A stretch of DNA of 64,000 bases from Solen grandis (lineage: Eukaryota; Mollusca; Bivalvia; Adapedonta; Solenidae), in assembly GCA_021229015.1 (NCBI GenBank), contig CM037794.1, positions 39,339,753 through 39,403,752 of the forward strand. The letters run 5' to 3'. Each line of letters begins with the position of its first letter. The stretch's first letter is position 1. A program made the translations under genes and the position numbers. Positions 1 through 12,199 of this stretch are shown in pieces. Under the pieces are notes generated by a model. The model was not told the DNA's origin and made no database searches. It was given only the letters and a program-made list of their open reading frames with translations.

Positions 1-3000
1 ATCATCATATGGAGACATACTTTTTTTAATTTACTTCATTAATATACATTTCATGTTTTATCAAATTTTAATGTATACATTTTATTCATTTGTTTGTTTC
101 ATAATTTAACAATTTTTAAATCATCAAACTATATCTTTTTTATTGTTGTTGTCCCTAATTCCTTTTAATTCCCTTGATTTCTATTAATTTATAAACATTT
201 CACAACCATTCCAATGATTAGATAAATAAAGAATAAGCTTTACTTCTTAGATAAACTATTTCATTCGTAATATCACCATTTAAATCACTTTAAACTTACC
301 TATTACCTTTTTTTATTTTCTGATCTGATACAGTGGATGATCGTTAGGATAATCAGATGTATCCAATGCTCTTTTATTTTTCTAAATCTTTATATACAAT
401 CGTTTGTTGTATGATTAAAAGATATAATCCGAATCGAAGCTACTATTCATTCTTATCACATAAATTATTACACAATCATAATAAAATTTATACATATGTA
501 ATTTAAATAATCTAAAACTGCTTGTCCTAAATAAATAGGTTTATTTAATTTAACAGAAGTAACATTATTACAATTGCAACAAAGTTATCATTGAATATAA
601 CAGAATCTTTATAACTAGGTTTATTTATATATTTTTTAGTTCTTCTAAATTCTGTTAATAGTTTAAATTTCTATATCTTTCCTCTTATATTTTCTAAAGT
701 TCGTTCCTTAAAACTATTATTTCATTAACTTCCATAAATCTTTTCAAAAGCAGATTTTGATTTAGTTCTTTGTTCAGTATTAAAATCAAATATTTCTTAA
801 CCAATCGGATTCTTCAAAATGAAAATTTTCTATAAACCTTGGTACCTTTCAGTCTAATTTATAGACCGTTTAAAAAATGAGTGATGTACAATATATTTCT
901 TTGTTATCTTTAAAGTATGGAAATAATTTTTCTTCGTATACCTACTGGTTTATCTCCTAATAAATTTAATTGATCATTAGATAATTCTTTCTTCTTACAC
1001 ACATCTTTTCAGGAGCTTAATGGATATTTATTGTTTATTTTTTTTTTGTTTTTCTTACATTCATCGTATACTCTAAATCACATTCTACGATACAACCCTT
1101 GTTTTTTTGTTGGAATGTTCTTGGTAATAATTAAATCTTTCCCATTTAAAATCTTTAGTTGGAAGGGTGGAGACATTGCCCTCCATAAAGAGTATTAGCA
1201 ACTAAATATAATAAGAATTTTTCTTCTAAGATATGAGATACATCTCCACATTATTAAATATTTCTAATGCTTTTTTTCTTCAATTCATCAAAATATTCTT
1301 TTCCTTCATTATAATTAGGAGTAGATTTGTTAAAAGCTTTTACATGTTCTTGGACCTAATACACAAAGAATCCACCTCTTATTCCTTTCAAACATTTGTA
1401 ACATATCTATATCAGTAATAATTCTAACTCTACAACCATAAATTTTAGTCCCACATGCCATGTTAATCCTGACAGAGTAACAATAACAAGGATCTATTTC
1501 ATGATGTTTTAAGAAGAATTTTTCTAAACTTTTCAATGCATCAGCTAAAATAAGAACATAGTTTTTAAATATAAATTCATGATAATCGTTTAAAGATTTT
1601 ACATTTATAATGATTGAAAACTCATTGAGCATTTTTATAAATTTCATTAAGATATTCCTCTTGTTTAGTGTAAATAAAATTCTTTAATAGCTGGTAATTC
1701 ATTTCATTAATTTTTCTATGAATCTATATATTCGATGGGAAACCCCTTTTTTTCTTAATCATGTAATATCTCTATTAAACTCTTTTTCTAAAAAATCGGA
1801 AATTCATACTATTGGATCAGCTATCCCTCTAACCCTGTTAATACTCAGAAATCTAAAAATCTAATAACTTAATTTTTATATAGGAATCCATAATCAATTG
1901 ATTATAGATCTTCTGAACTTTGATGAAAGAAGTTTAACTTTATTATATTCATCTTCATATTTCATAATTCTTCTATAAGAAAATGGTAATCATAATTAGA
2001 AACCATTATGAAAAATACAGGTCATTATCTCTGAGACTGTACCTTCTTTAGTATACATGATTGACATGCGCTCCTCTATATTTCCCCTGAAGATGATTAT
2101 GTTCTCTTACTTTTTTATATTATCATTAAATGTCATTTTCACAAATATAACATTCATTGCTTTATGAAATTCTTCTTCTTGTATACTTATTAATATTGTT
2201 TTTTCTGTTCATTAAGATAGATTTTATAGTTATTCGTAAATTTTGGATGACCTTTTCTACATATTTTTCTTTGCGCATTCAACATAGAAAAATTTGATTG
2301 CAAAATATTGATATCAATTTAACATAGTTACCAAACTATTTACTTCGTGTTTATATATTTTATTTTTTATAAATTCGTCTAAGTTTGGAGTTGTTGTATA
2401 TAGAATATTACATGATTCAAAATCAGAATTATAACAAATGGTAATTTATTTTTGAAATGATAATTTTTTAAATTTAAAATATTTTTTTCCTGTTCAGGCA
2501 ATTATAGATTTACAATGTTCATTATCTAACATATTCTTTAGGATAATTAAGTAGTTTCGCTTTGAAATCCGTGAAACAATTTCTCAGTAAATGATTTATG
2601 ATTTATTCTTATACGAAAACTATCGAAATTTTTTAATTAAACAATAATTGGTAATTTTTCATTACTTTCAATGTATAAATAAATCAATTACAGGAACGTT
2701 TGAAATCTGCATCAGTTCACTTTCAGTGTTATAGTATAGGTTTGAAACAGCAACTGGATAGAAAGATTGTCGATTAGAGTGAACTTCTAATGCAAAAACA
2801 TTATAATTAAATTTTGTTTCTCTACTTTTGGAATATCTTTATTGTAACAGGATATTCAATCCATCCATATTAATTTATTTTCCATATGGGTTTAATATTT
2901 TGTCACGTCTTGCTTTGTGGTCATTAGCAGGATAAACTTTGATAATATGCCCCAAAGAAACATGTATTATCCTTTTTATTTGGGGAAACATTAATAATAA

Positions 3001-3600
3001 TTACTTGATTTAAATTGAAGAGGTATAGAAGATGAGCTTTCTGATAATCCTAGTTATATTGTTTTACTTCTTACACTTTTAAATATTTTTAAAAACAAAA
3101 CCAGATCCTCCTTTCTTGAAAATTCATCTACCCAACTTCAATTTATTGTTTAAAACTATTAAAAGAATTGTTTTATATTATTTGGTGATTGAATAACTTG
3201 AGTAGGTGAGAGTATTGACCTTTCTATTATATCAAAATGCCAAGGGTTGAAAATTCACTTGTTATTATATTTTTATTTTCAAAGAAAGTGATTAATAACG
3301 ATTCTTTTCCTTATAACTTAATATAGTTCAGTTAGATTCTCGCCATCTATATCCATCAATAATATTTCACTTAGAGATCTTAAAAAGTTTCGTGGCTCTT
3401 TTAAAAGTAAATAAATTTAATTAGTGTTTCACACTGAGTTTCAACTGCGGGTCCATATTTTCTCAGCTTAGGATAATTTTTCATATAATCAGGATTGCTA
3501 ACAAAAAACTCTTATAAGCCTTTTGTATACTTTTTCTTTTGTTTGATAATGGATTTTTGTTTATTAGGGCTTAGTAACATGTTTTACATGCAGATTTAAT
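1..3600 (-). pseudogene. Polinton/Maverick-type protein-primed family B DNA polymerase, decayed
   Basis: Fragments of a protein-primed DNA polymerase B are read on the minus strand in the order expected for the family, scattered over all three frames and broken by many stops and frameshifts. At 2066-2110 is a VREHNH...GKYRGAH stretch, and at 1965-1997 the exonuclease-like NYDYHFLIEEL. At 1384-1494 an open piece has DPCYCYS followed by TDIDMLQMFER, matching the palm-region block of polymerases in these elements. Around 430-545 KPIYLGQAVLD appears, with the expected DTDS catalytic site decayed to SFDSDYI. At about 314-350 is DYPNDHPLYQIR, near the C terminus, and the remnant runs off the window start. 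The far N-terminal part (about 3,100-3,600) may belong to a separate small ORF. In intact elements this enzyme replicates the element DNA from a protein primer; this copy is dead. Boundaries are approximate. Confidence 0.75.
1330..1647 (-). pseudogene. Longest open fragment of the polymerase fossil
   Basis: This 105-codon open stretch is the least damaged piece of the polymerase remnant. Residues 52-58 read DPCYCYS and 78-88 read TDIDMLQMFER, both recognisable from protein-primed polymerases of Polinton-like elements. The ends of the open stretch are arbitrary: the homology continues in other frames on both sides, so it is a surviving fragment and not a gene. Confidence 0.7.
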
Positions 3601-3689
3601 ACCAAATCATCTTCCTATTTGTGTATAATATTCACTTATATTTGTATTCTTTTAACATTTTGTCCAAACTTTTCGATCGGCCAATTTTT

Positions 3690-4670
3690 GAAGAAACATG
3701 TGTAACCAATTTAAAATGGATCACCCAAAAAATATATGTTATCGTTGTAAAAAGAATACTGAAAATAATCAGTAGAACAAAGTAACAACAACCAATAATA
3801 AACAAATGTTAAAAGAGCTAAATGTTCTGAGTGTGGATCTAAGAAAAATAGATGATAGAGAACAAAAGGGATAAATTAGCAGATGAATTAACATCATAGA
3901 TTTATAAAGAATTTCCTAACAGATGTGTTTTTGTTAGTCATAGATAAATATGGCTGTTGATTTGTAGATATGCAACTATATTCTAACAAAATAAACACTA
4001 TAAATTATTTATTAGCAGTTATAGATTATTAGTAAATATGGTTGTTAAATTCCATGGAAAAATAAACAGGAGAAACAGTAAGTGAAGCCATTTAAAACAT
4101 TATTTGAAGAAAAGAAAACCAATTTTTATTTGGTCAGATAAATGATTCTGAATGTTTAAAATCGACAAGTAAAAAGAATTATTCAATATAATAACATTAA
4201 AAATTATATTCAACTGAGAATGAAGAAAAATCCTATGGATAGAACGTTGATAACTAGAAACAACATATTTTAAATATTTACTGCTCATGATACTACTAAA
4301 TATAATATGTATTAATCAATTAGTTAAAGATTATAATAATACAATTCAATCTTTCATAAAATGACACCTGTTGAACAAGTAAATCAGAAAATAACTGTAT
4401 CATGTAGAAAATTTATAGCCAAAGAATAAGAAAAGAAAATTAAGAAACCTAAATTTCAAAGTGGGAGATAGAGTAAGAATAACAAAAAAGAAAGGGTAAA
4501 TTTTAAAAAGGGGTTTATCCCAAACTCTTTGGGACTAAGAAAATTTTGTAATTGAACAATTTTTTAAATACAAATCCTTTTAACTTATAAAAAAAAAATT
4601 TAAAAGATGAAACTTTATGGGTTTAAGTTTTTATAACAAGAATTAAAAGATAACTGATTCTAATAATATC
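3690..4670 (+). pseudogene. Polinton/Maverick-type integrase with upstream zinc-ribbon remnant, decayed
   Basis: A retroviral-type (rve/DDE) integrase fossil on the plus strand, divergent from the polymerase. A zinc-ribbon-like remnant comes first: CYRCKKNTEN near 3739-3768 and CSECGSKKNR at 3823-3852. The integrase core follows, with DMQLYSNKINT...LLAVIDY at 3967-4029, where the family has its first catalytic Asp, and then a stop. MTPVEQVNQK lies at 4361-4390, and the C-terminal SH3-like piece VGDRVRITKKKG at 4461-4496. A frame running to about 4660 resembles the tail of the same domain. Several stops and frameshifts make it non-functional. The order and the divergent polymerase match Polinton/adintovirus-like elements of invertebrates. 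No terminal inverted repeat was found in the window. Confidence 0.75.
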
Positions 4671-4699
4671 CAAAAATATAAAAACTGAAAAAAAGGGAA

Positions 4700-7600
4700 T
4701 TTTTTTAAATAAACTTAGAAAACCCTCCTCCTCCATATTCAGATTTTAAAAAGGGGGTTTTAAAAAAAACTTTAATTTTCTTTTTTTTTTTTCATTGTTT
4801 TTTTTTTTAAATTTTACATTATGTGTTTTTTTAAAATTTTTATTAAAAATATAAGTAGTATTATGGGTTTTGGGGGAAGTTTCTGGGGCACTGGGCTAAC
4901 ACACTCCCGAGTTAAAAAAACGAGGGAGGTGTTAGACCGGTCCCTAAAACGTTCAATACCTATACTCCCTCCTTTAAATAGCCCAAATTTACACATATTA
5001 CCAACATTTATGTAAAACAAAAATCTTCCCCAAAAGGGCCCTAAAACCGACTCTTCCACACAGATCAGATGGATTGTTAAAATTTGTTTAGACAAAATTA
5101 ACAAAAGGCCTGTGCTGCGAATGAAATATTTTTAATTTAACAAGGGTGCTAAAAAGTCTGATGAATGAACAATGAAGGGGTCCCTTGATTATGGGCCACC
5201 TCTGCCCCCAAAGGAACCTGACCTCCCCCTTCCTCCACCACCCGTCCTCTTCCCTGGCAGCTGGAAAAGTAAGATATTTATATAAAACGTACATAGCTGT
5301 TTAAAATTACTTTTTAGTGCAAAACTGCGGGACCTCACCCCCTTTCAAAAAAAAAAGGGTTTTTGATATTTTTTTTGCTTATCTTATCAACGTTTTTGTT
5401 ATAAAAAAAAAAACCCTCCAATTTTAAAAAGGGATTTTGGTTTTCTCCCCCCCCCTTCCTTTATTACTTGAAAAAAGTCATTCAATAAATTCATGGTGTT
5501 CTCCCAAAACTACTATTCACCAAGGTTTTTTTCTTCAAAACAAAAGAAAAGTTTTAGTCCTATATGACACTTTAATCTGGCCAATAAGGACAGAATTTCA
5601 GGGGAAAATTCCCAAGTTACCTCCTTTTTCCCCTCCTAAAAGTCACTGAAGAAAGGTATGAAACAAAACTGATATCTTTTAAATTAAACAGAGGTCATAC
5701 CAGGGGTTTTCTTAAGTGGACGCCACTTGCCCGTCCCGGGGTTAAAAATCACCACGGGCAAGTGATTTTTCAAAGGAGAGGCCTTTGGGCAAGTTTTTTA
5801 TCTGTAAAGGGGGTTTTTTTCATTTTTTTATATTCTACATTTATATTAAGGGGGGGGGTTTTTGTTTTTATACATATTAACTAAAATTCATCTTTAAAAT
5901 TACGCAAATTCAGTTTTAAAAATTTAAAAAACACAAACTAAAGATTGGACCCAAACTGAATTTTTTATTGGGGAGCAAATAGATGTTTACAGTAAAATTT
6001 TCCCCCTGGGGGTGTTAAGGGGGTTAAAGCCATCATTAACTGAAAGACATGGGAGGGACTTTCTTAGTTTAGTAGGGGCTCTTGAATTTTAAAGCAGGTG
6101 CTCCCGTTTTGGGATCCCCCGGCTAAAAAGTTAATGGGCAGACCCCCGATTTTAAGATATCCCTACAAAATGAGGCGTGACAACCAAAACCAAAAAAGCA
6201 TGTTTATGGGGTGAGTAGCCATTGATGGGGCTAATTGGGTTCCTGGTCCTAAGCACTATTTTGCTTTTTCCGAATAAGTGATATTCACTTTCCCCTAAAC
6301 TGTAAAAAAACTCTTGACAAACAAAAATGCAGCAGTGAGTTTAGTTTCAAATTCAAATTTTATTAAAAAGGTGCAAATGCTCACATTAGCTAAATTTTAC
6401 AGGGACTGAACCCCAGTTTATCTGGAATTAAAAAGTCTTCAAACACCCCTTTAAATTCCATTTAGTATCAAGATATCTTGGGAAAAAAACTGCACCCCTA
6501 AAAAGTGATTTTTTACAACTTTTGGAAGGGAGAAGGGCCCGGGACTCACTAAAACTAAAAAATATGTGGAAATATATGAAATAGAGGAAAGAAAATTTCC
6601 CACTACCAAAACGTACCCAAATGGAGTTTAAAACAAGCCCAAAAAGAGTCAAAACATAAACCCCCCTTTTTTTTTGGGCAAAATTACCCAAGAAAAAAGG
6701 CAAAACTTGCCCAAGTTTTTTTTTTTATTTTTAAGAAAGAAAATTTTTTTTTTAAAGGAAAAATTAATGTTTTAAATGTAATGTTTTATTTATTTCATTT
6801 TTTTAAAAAAATTTTACAAATAGTTGATCAAAAAAAGTGTAATCTGAATCAAAGGTGTTTAAAATTCAATGAAAAAAAGAAGTCAAAGCACAAATTGAGA
6901 GATCAAAGGTATTTTTAATATGTATTAAAATGAAAAAAACCCCAATTTAGTTTCATACATTTTAAAATCAAAAATTTTTTATTCAAAAATTAAAAGTTAA
7001 AATAAAAATTTTTGGAATACTGATTTTAATATTTTGATTATCCAACCTGAAATCATAAATAAGCAACAAAACAAAGGAACAAAAAAAAAAAAAAAAAAGA
7101 ATTTTGTTCATGTAAAAAATTAATAGATTTTCAAAAAAAATTTAAATTAAACCCCATTAAAATTTATATGAAAAATCAATAGTGAAAATGAAAAAAAAAG
7201 TAAATAAAAAAAATATTTGGTACTTTTTGACCTCAAAATTGGGTACTTTTTTGACCACAGAAAGTTGGTATTTTTTTGGTTTGGGTTCGTTTTGACTTCC
7301 CCCTATGGAAAGTAGCATTCTACTCTGATTTAATAGCACTTTCTGTATTTTTTATGATCCAGGGGTGCCTGAAATCAAAATATTGCTTTCATAGCAAAAA
7401 CATTGCATCCACAGCAAAAACATTGCTCCTGAACTGAATGCAGGATCCAGAAGTAAAATTCACTGCATGAATGTGTTATTGATACTGCACTCCCAAATTT
7501 TAAAAAAGTATGTAAAAAAAAGAATCATTCCCTAAACGGGTAAAAATTTTCAAAAAGTAGTATCTGCTCTTTGTCTTTCCCAGGAAAAGTGTTATTACGA

Positions 7601-8400
7601 CATGGTTCTGATTAATGTCTTGTGGAGAAAATATGCGTACCTTGTCTTTTAAAATTTTCAGATTGCCACGACCACTGACGGGCCCCTTTCCTTGTATTCT
7701 TTTGAACAGGGGGTGCATTTTTTGCATGCTGGAGTATCTAAACCCTGATTTTGCTCCCCTGATGAAAACATTTTCAAGCGTGCAACACGACCATCTCTGT
7801 AGGTCACGGTGATTTTTGCCTTTTGACAGTTCATGTTATCTTCCTTCAACAATTTTCCTTGTAAACTTCCCCTGTTGTCGTTTCAATGTTACAATATGCC
7901 CTTCGCTTCATGCAACACTTTAATTGGTACTCCAAAAGACATTTTAATTGTCTATCTTTTAAATTCGTTAGATTAATATAGTTCTAACCTTTTTTCTAGG
8001 ATGCAATCGTTTAAATTTTTAAAAAACAACATTCAAAAAAGAAAGCCGAAAATGGCGCTTGACGTTTGTTTACGTTTCCGGTCAAAACCGGTTTTTTGAA
8101 GTTTTCCTCACCGTAAGAAACGGGTTAGTTTTAAGGTACACGCGCACAATGACTTATTTTCTGTATGAAAAATAGGGAAAATTAAATTTCCCATGAAAAT
8201 TTTTCTAAAACTTTGCATGATTATAGATAATTCAAGAAAAACTAGTTAATGGGAAAAAAAAAAAAGGGGCACCCTATTGCTTCTTTTTAGTTATTGTCCC
8301 CGAAAATGAGGTCTTTTTTTTTTTTTTTGCTTTTTTTTTTTTTTTTCCCGTCTTTTTTAAGGGGGATAACTCAAAATTTGGGGAAGCAACACTTCATTTA
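4700..8400. other. Homopolymer-rich non-coding stretch of doubtful base quality
   Basis: No gene is recognisable. The sequence is unusually dense in stretched homopolymers (runs of 7-20 A, T, G or C, such as the G run near 5852 and the A run near 7081) and in word pairs like 'aaaagggg' or 'ccccttttt'. The reading frames here are short and show no family resemblance. This may be genuine low-complexity DNA or poorly polished assembly. Confidence 0.5.
5724..5764. repeat. Perfect 11-bp inverted repeat (hairpin)
   Basis: The arms cacttgcccgt (5724-5734) and acgggcaagtg (5754-5764) are exact reverse complements separated by 19 nt. This is probably a fragment of a dispersed repeat; no role is evident. 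Confidence 0.55.
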
Positions 8401-9540
8401 ATTTCAGCTTGATCTTTGGTACTGATTCTCTGTTTCTTTAAAAGTTTTAGAATTCTATTAAAAGATTTTATCATAGTCGCAAATATATAGAAAATTTTCT
8501 CTCTCTCCCCCTCTTTACCCGGGCTTTCAAATGTATTTAAAAAACCCGCTTTTTATGAAAAAATGCAGTATTTTATTTGCTGAAGCAAAGTAAAATTCTA
8601 TCGAACGGAATTGTTTTAAAATTTTAATAATGACAGGAAATGAAACAACAAACAATAATGGAAATAAAAATAAACATAAAAGGCAACAATGATAATAACA
8701 ATAAAAATCACTTTCAGGGGAAATAACCAATAACTCAAAAGAATGTTCCTATTCTTAAGTAAATTAATGCATATTTTTACAAACATTATTAGGGGGCTTG
8801 GTCCATTGAAAATCAATGGGTGCGGAACCGAGGACGTGGGTTTGAAATCCCTTGGGAACAGGGGTTTTCTGGCATTCACAGCCAAAATAAATTTGGGGAT
8901 CCATTCTCGACAGCAAAGAAGTTTTGTAAGAAAAATGAACAAAAAGTCCGGGGCCCCTTTTCAATGAACGAAAATGAGTCTGCCATGACTTGGTGACATA
9001 TAGAGACAAAATCCTATACAACAGTTGTTGAAGTTTTGTGTTTTTCATCATAGAAATGATTAGTTTGTAAAATATATATGATGATCCAAATGAGAACAAA
9101 AAACACTAGATATCACACTCTATGTGTTCATGTTATTATAGGGTGCCCTCCGAGTTTTGTAAACGGGGGTACAATAGCAATCTTCCCTAACTTTGTGTCC
9201 TTTCAGCTAGAAAGTCCCTTCTATTTTGGAGGTAAAGGTCAATTATTTGGTGTAAAAACCCTAATATTCAAAGGATAAATGGGCATGCTGCATTATCAGT
9301 ATCAAGTATAAAGTTTGCTATCGTATTAATAACCCAGGATAATGTAAATCTATGTTTATAGCTTTTTGTAAGCGGTAAGATCTTGTTTCCCAATCGACGT
9401 CAAATGTTTATTGAAACTGATATTTCGTAAATGATTATTTTACGAGACCTACATAATATTACTGTCAACAGGTCTAAATTTAAATGGTATGATAATTTAA
9501 AATAGTGACGGTAATTTTCCGTGCACATGAACTTATGGAT
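8400..9540. other. AT-rich intergenic DNA, no recognised gene
   Basis: Short overlapping frames on both strands show no recognisable family, and there is no splice-linked coding pattern. Nothing else is supported here. Confidence 0.5.
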
Positions 9541-9544
9541 CATT

Positions 9545-9605
9545 GAACCCAAATCAAAAGCCGTAAACACGTCACGTGAAACGGAGTTCAAGATGGCGGA
9601 CCACG
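9545..9605 (+). promoter_or_regulatory. Candidate promoter of the downstream plus-strand gene
   Basis: A short GC-richer island in AT-rich DNA contains a palindromic E-box-like TCACGTGA (about 9572-9579) and, close by, CAAGATGGCGG, the typical YY1-type element found at animal transcription starts. It lies 3.9 kb upstream of the Roquin coding exon and about 110 bp before a good splice donor. No transcript evidence is available. A similar AAAATGGCG motif near 8050 is a rival candidate. Confidence 0.35.
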
Positions 9606-9711
9606 AGCGCTTCAATGAAAATACAAAATGATTTGTATCATAACCTTGAAATGTAAACATGTATTCGTTATTAGGATACAGCATACTTGTAAATATTTTT
9701 TTAAGTAACTG
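9606..9711 (+). other. Candidate non-coding first exon of the Roquin gene
   Basis: The segment follows the promoter-like motif and ends at a strong donor, CTG|GTAAGT, at 9711/9712. It would splice to the acceptor at 13447. The 5' end is undefined, and the assignment rests on spacing and donor quality only. Confidence 0.25.
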
Positions 9712-9719
9712 GTAAGTAA

Positions 9720-11560
9720 ATTTATATAGACTGTATGCTATTCAAACTGCGACAAATATCATTGACTTTGCGAAAAAAACTTCTGGTAAGATTTTTCGGC
9801 CTCAAGACAAAACGGCCTTAGACGTTTTGATCAAAATTAATCTTAAAGACATTTCGGTCCTTAAAGGCTATCGGCCTCTTTTGTCGGACCCGTATGATAT
9901 TTCAAGCTAGCGAGAATATAAATCCAACATCTATCTTGAATTTTTAAATCCCTTCCACCCCTTGTGTTGAAACTGTGGCGAACTATTCCAAAAACCAAAG
10001 AGATTTTGTCACCCCCAATAAATTATGTTCCAATAAGTTTCATTGTCTGGTTCTTGTTATTTGAGGGTGTTTTTTCAAATTTGTTTTTAATTACCAAAGA
10101 CAATTTATTGTGTCACCTGCTGTAAGCAGAGGTGACACATAGGGATCAATTTTCTGTTGTCTGCCATTCTTTTTTCCATCACACTTCTTTATTCTGAAAT
10201 AACTCCTGCTCTAATCATGCTATTGAAATGAAATTTCATTTATGGACATCCCCTTGACATGGGGAATTGTTATGCACAATTTCTTTTTGCAAACGAAAGC
10301 AAGTGGTACAAACTAAATGATCAACTACGATACGGTATTTTTTTTTATCAAGTCATCTAACCTAATCTCATTTAAGTGTTTTAAGAGTAATTAAAAAAAA
10401 TTCAGTCAATACCCCAAACCCCCTCAATCAAAGTCGGTGATGTAAACTCCATATTAAGGAACCATAGAAAATTAAGTTACACATGAAGACTATCTAGAGC
10501 AATGTTCTGTAACATCTGCATTAAGGCTTATATATTACCAGGGTTTAATATATACATTTTCATTTTGGGGACGTGTGTCCCCTCGAATATTTGATATAAG
10601 GGTCAATTGAAATTTTAGGGGGACATGCTTGCAGCAACCCCCGTAGAACAGTCTTTATTCTCTTAGTTGATGGACTATCAGGTCAGCAACAGTAACTTCC
10701 CCTTTGACGACAAATCTGGGTGATTAGATGGCCCAGGACAAATCGGCATTGTCCGTTTCCGAGTTCTCTTTTGAAAAGAAAAATTCCGCTGCGTCTTTGT
10801 TGCAGCATTTGCGTTTGATCCGAATGACGTTGCTATGCACAACTCTCCATCACTGGTTGGACTAAGTTGTCAGAATGTATCGGAACATCAGACTAATTTA
10901 TAAAGGGAGAATTTTTCTGTGATAAAATTTATCCAAATAATAAAAGGGCGATATAGGGTTTGAGATAAAATCAAAGTAAGTCTAGTCTTTATAAATAAAA
11001 ACATGCTTCAATGCACGTAAATAGACAGCCTAATATTCTGGACGACAACGACGTGAGGTCATCGTTCTATGCAATGCCGGCAGCCCAGTTTCTAATTTAA
11101 GAAACGGAAAAATCCCATTATCTTGATCTGTTTTTTAGAGCCAAGCAAGAAAAAATAAAATGAACATGCATCTGGCACATCACATGTTGTTTCCAGAATA
11201 AAGGAAACACATATAGTAGGTTTAAACTGACAGCTATTTGTATCAATCGAATGTGCCTTATATTTAGAACCTGGTTTTGAAAATGCGTCATTGACGGCGC
11301 ACTAGCATTCAACATGGGGGTCATTTTTAGATTATTTTTTTCGTCAAAACGCACGATTTGTGCGTCATCGAAAACCCTGTATTACTTATTTCATTTCTAA
11401 CTGCAAACAATTATTTTATATACAATCTTAAAACCTGTTTACAGAGTATTTTTAAGATAACTGATCTACATGGAAAAAAATCCACAAAAAGAAAATTGTG
11501 TTTTTTCCCCCCAAAAAGGGCTAGGGTGCTTTTCCCAAAACTGGAAAAAAAGGCCCTGCA
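9720..11560. other. Putative first intron of Roquin, with dispersed repeats
   Basis: No coding signal is present. A block with repeated 'cggcct' words lies at about 9797-9890, and the remnant of a repeat with a terminal hairpin starts at 10112. The rest is AT-rich unique-looking sequence. Confidence 0.4.
10112..10440. mobile_element. Partial short element beginning with a 'gtcacctgctg' hairpin
   Basis: The left end forms a hairpin (gtcacctgctg, then cagaggtgac, 10112-10137), followed by 'acatagggatc'. A shorter remnant with the same end motifs lies at 39207-39314. The right boundary here is uncertain. Confidence 0.45.
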
Positions 11561-11568
11561 GGCACTGT

Positions 11569-11700
11569 GTTAACCCTTTCCTCATATATACCCCTTTTGA
11601 GCCCTCAATAGGTACCACATAAAGCCTGATCTGCAGAAAAACCCCAGTTAAACCTTTCAATCCTCATTTCCAGACCCTGAGGAGCAGCGAACAGCCCATA
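11569..11700 (+). mobile_element. Truncated copy of the 242-bp TTAA MITE
   Basis: This begins with TTAACCCTTTCCTCATATA and follows the left half of the family (ccctcaataggtaccacataaagcctgatctgcag...gaggagcagcgaacag). It then stops before the central palindrome, so only the left half survives. Confidence 0.75.
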
Positions 11701-11951
11701 GTTCTGGACCAATTTGTGAAATGCCCACGTTATAAAGTCAAACATCATACATATAGATATATAAATATTATGGCACATGAAGTGGGCATATATGTTTTAC
11801 AAACATTTTTTGTTTGCAGTTTACTTCTATTATATATGATTTTATTTTTTATCTTATGATTTTTGATGAGGTTCTGAAATATATCAATGAGATATAATTC
11901 ATATCTAACTGTTGAAACTGAGTGAGAGATATAGAATTTTGGTTCCTGATC

Positions 11952-12196
11952 TGGCTCGAATTCCACCAACAATACTTGGCACAAAGTAATACTTAAATTC
12001 TCAAACTAGGTAGATATACATTTCACCATTACTGTTTTATGAAATATTCAGTACATAACTAAGCAGAAATGAATTGTTACCTTCAAAACTAACAATAGTT
12101 GTTAAGGGGAAGAAAACTTTGCTTTTAATTAAAACAAGCTTTAAAATTGCCCTTAATTTTTATTTTTACTTTGCGTAAGTATTTTGGTGGATTTAA
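11952..12196. mobile_element. MITE with 'gaattccaccaacaatactta' ends
   Basis: The left end is ggctcgaattccaccaac, and the right end (ttgcgtaagtattttggtgga) is its imperfect inverse. Related copies lie at 14001-14210 and 43909-44168. Confidence 0.6.
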
Positions 12197-12199
12197 CCC

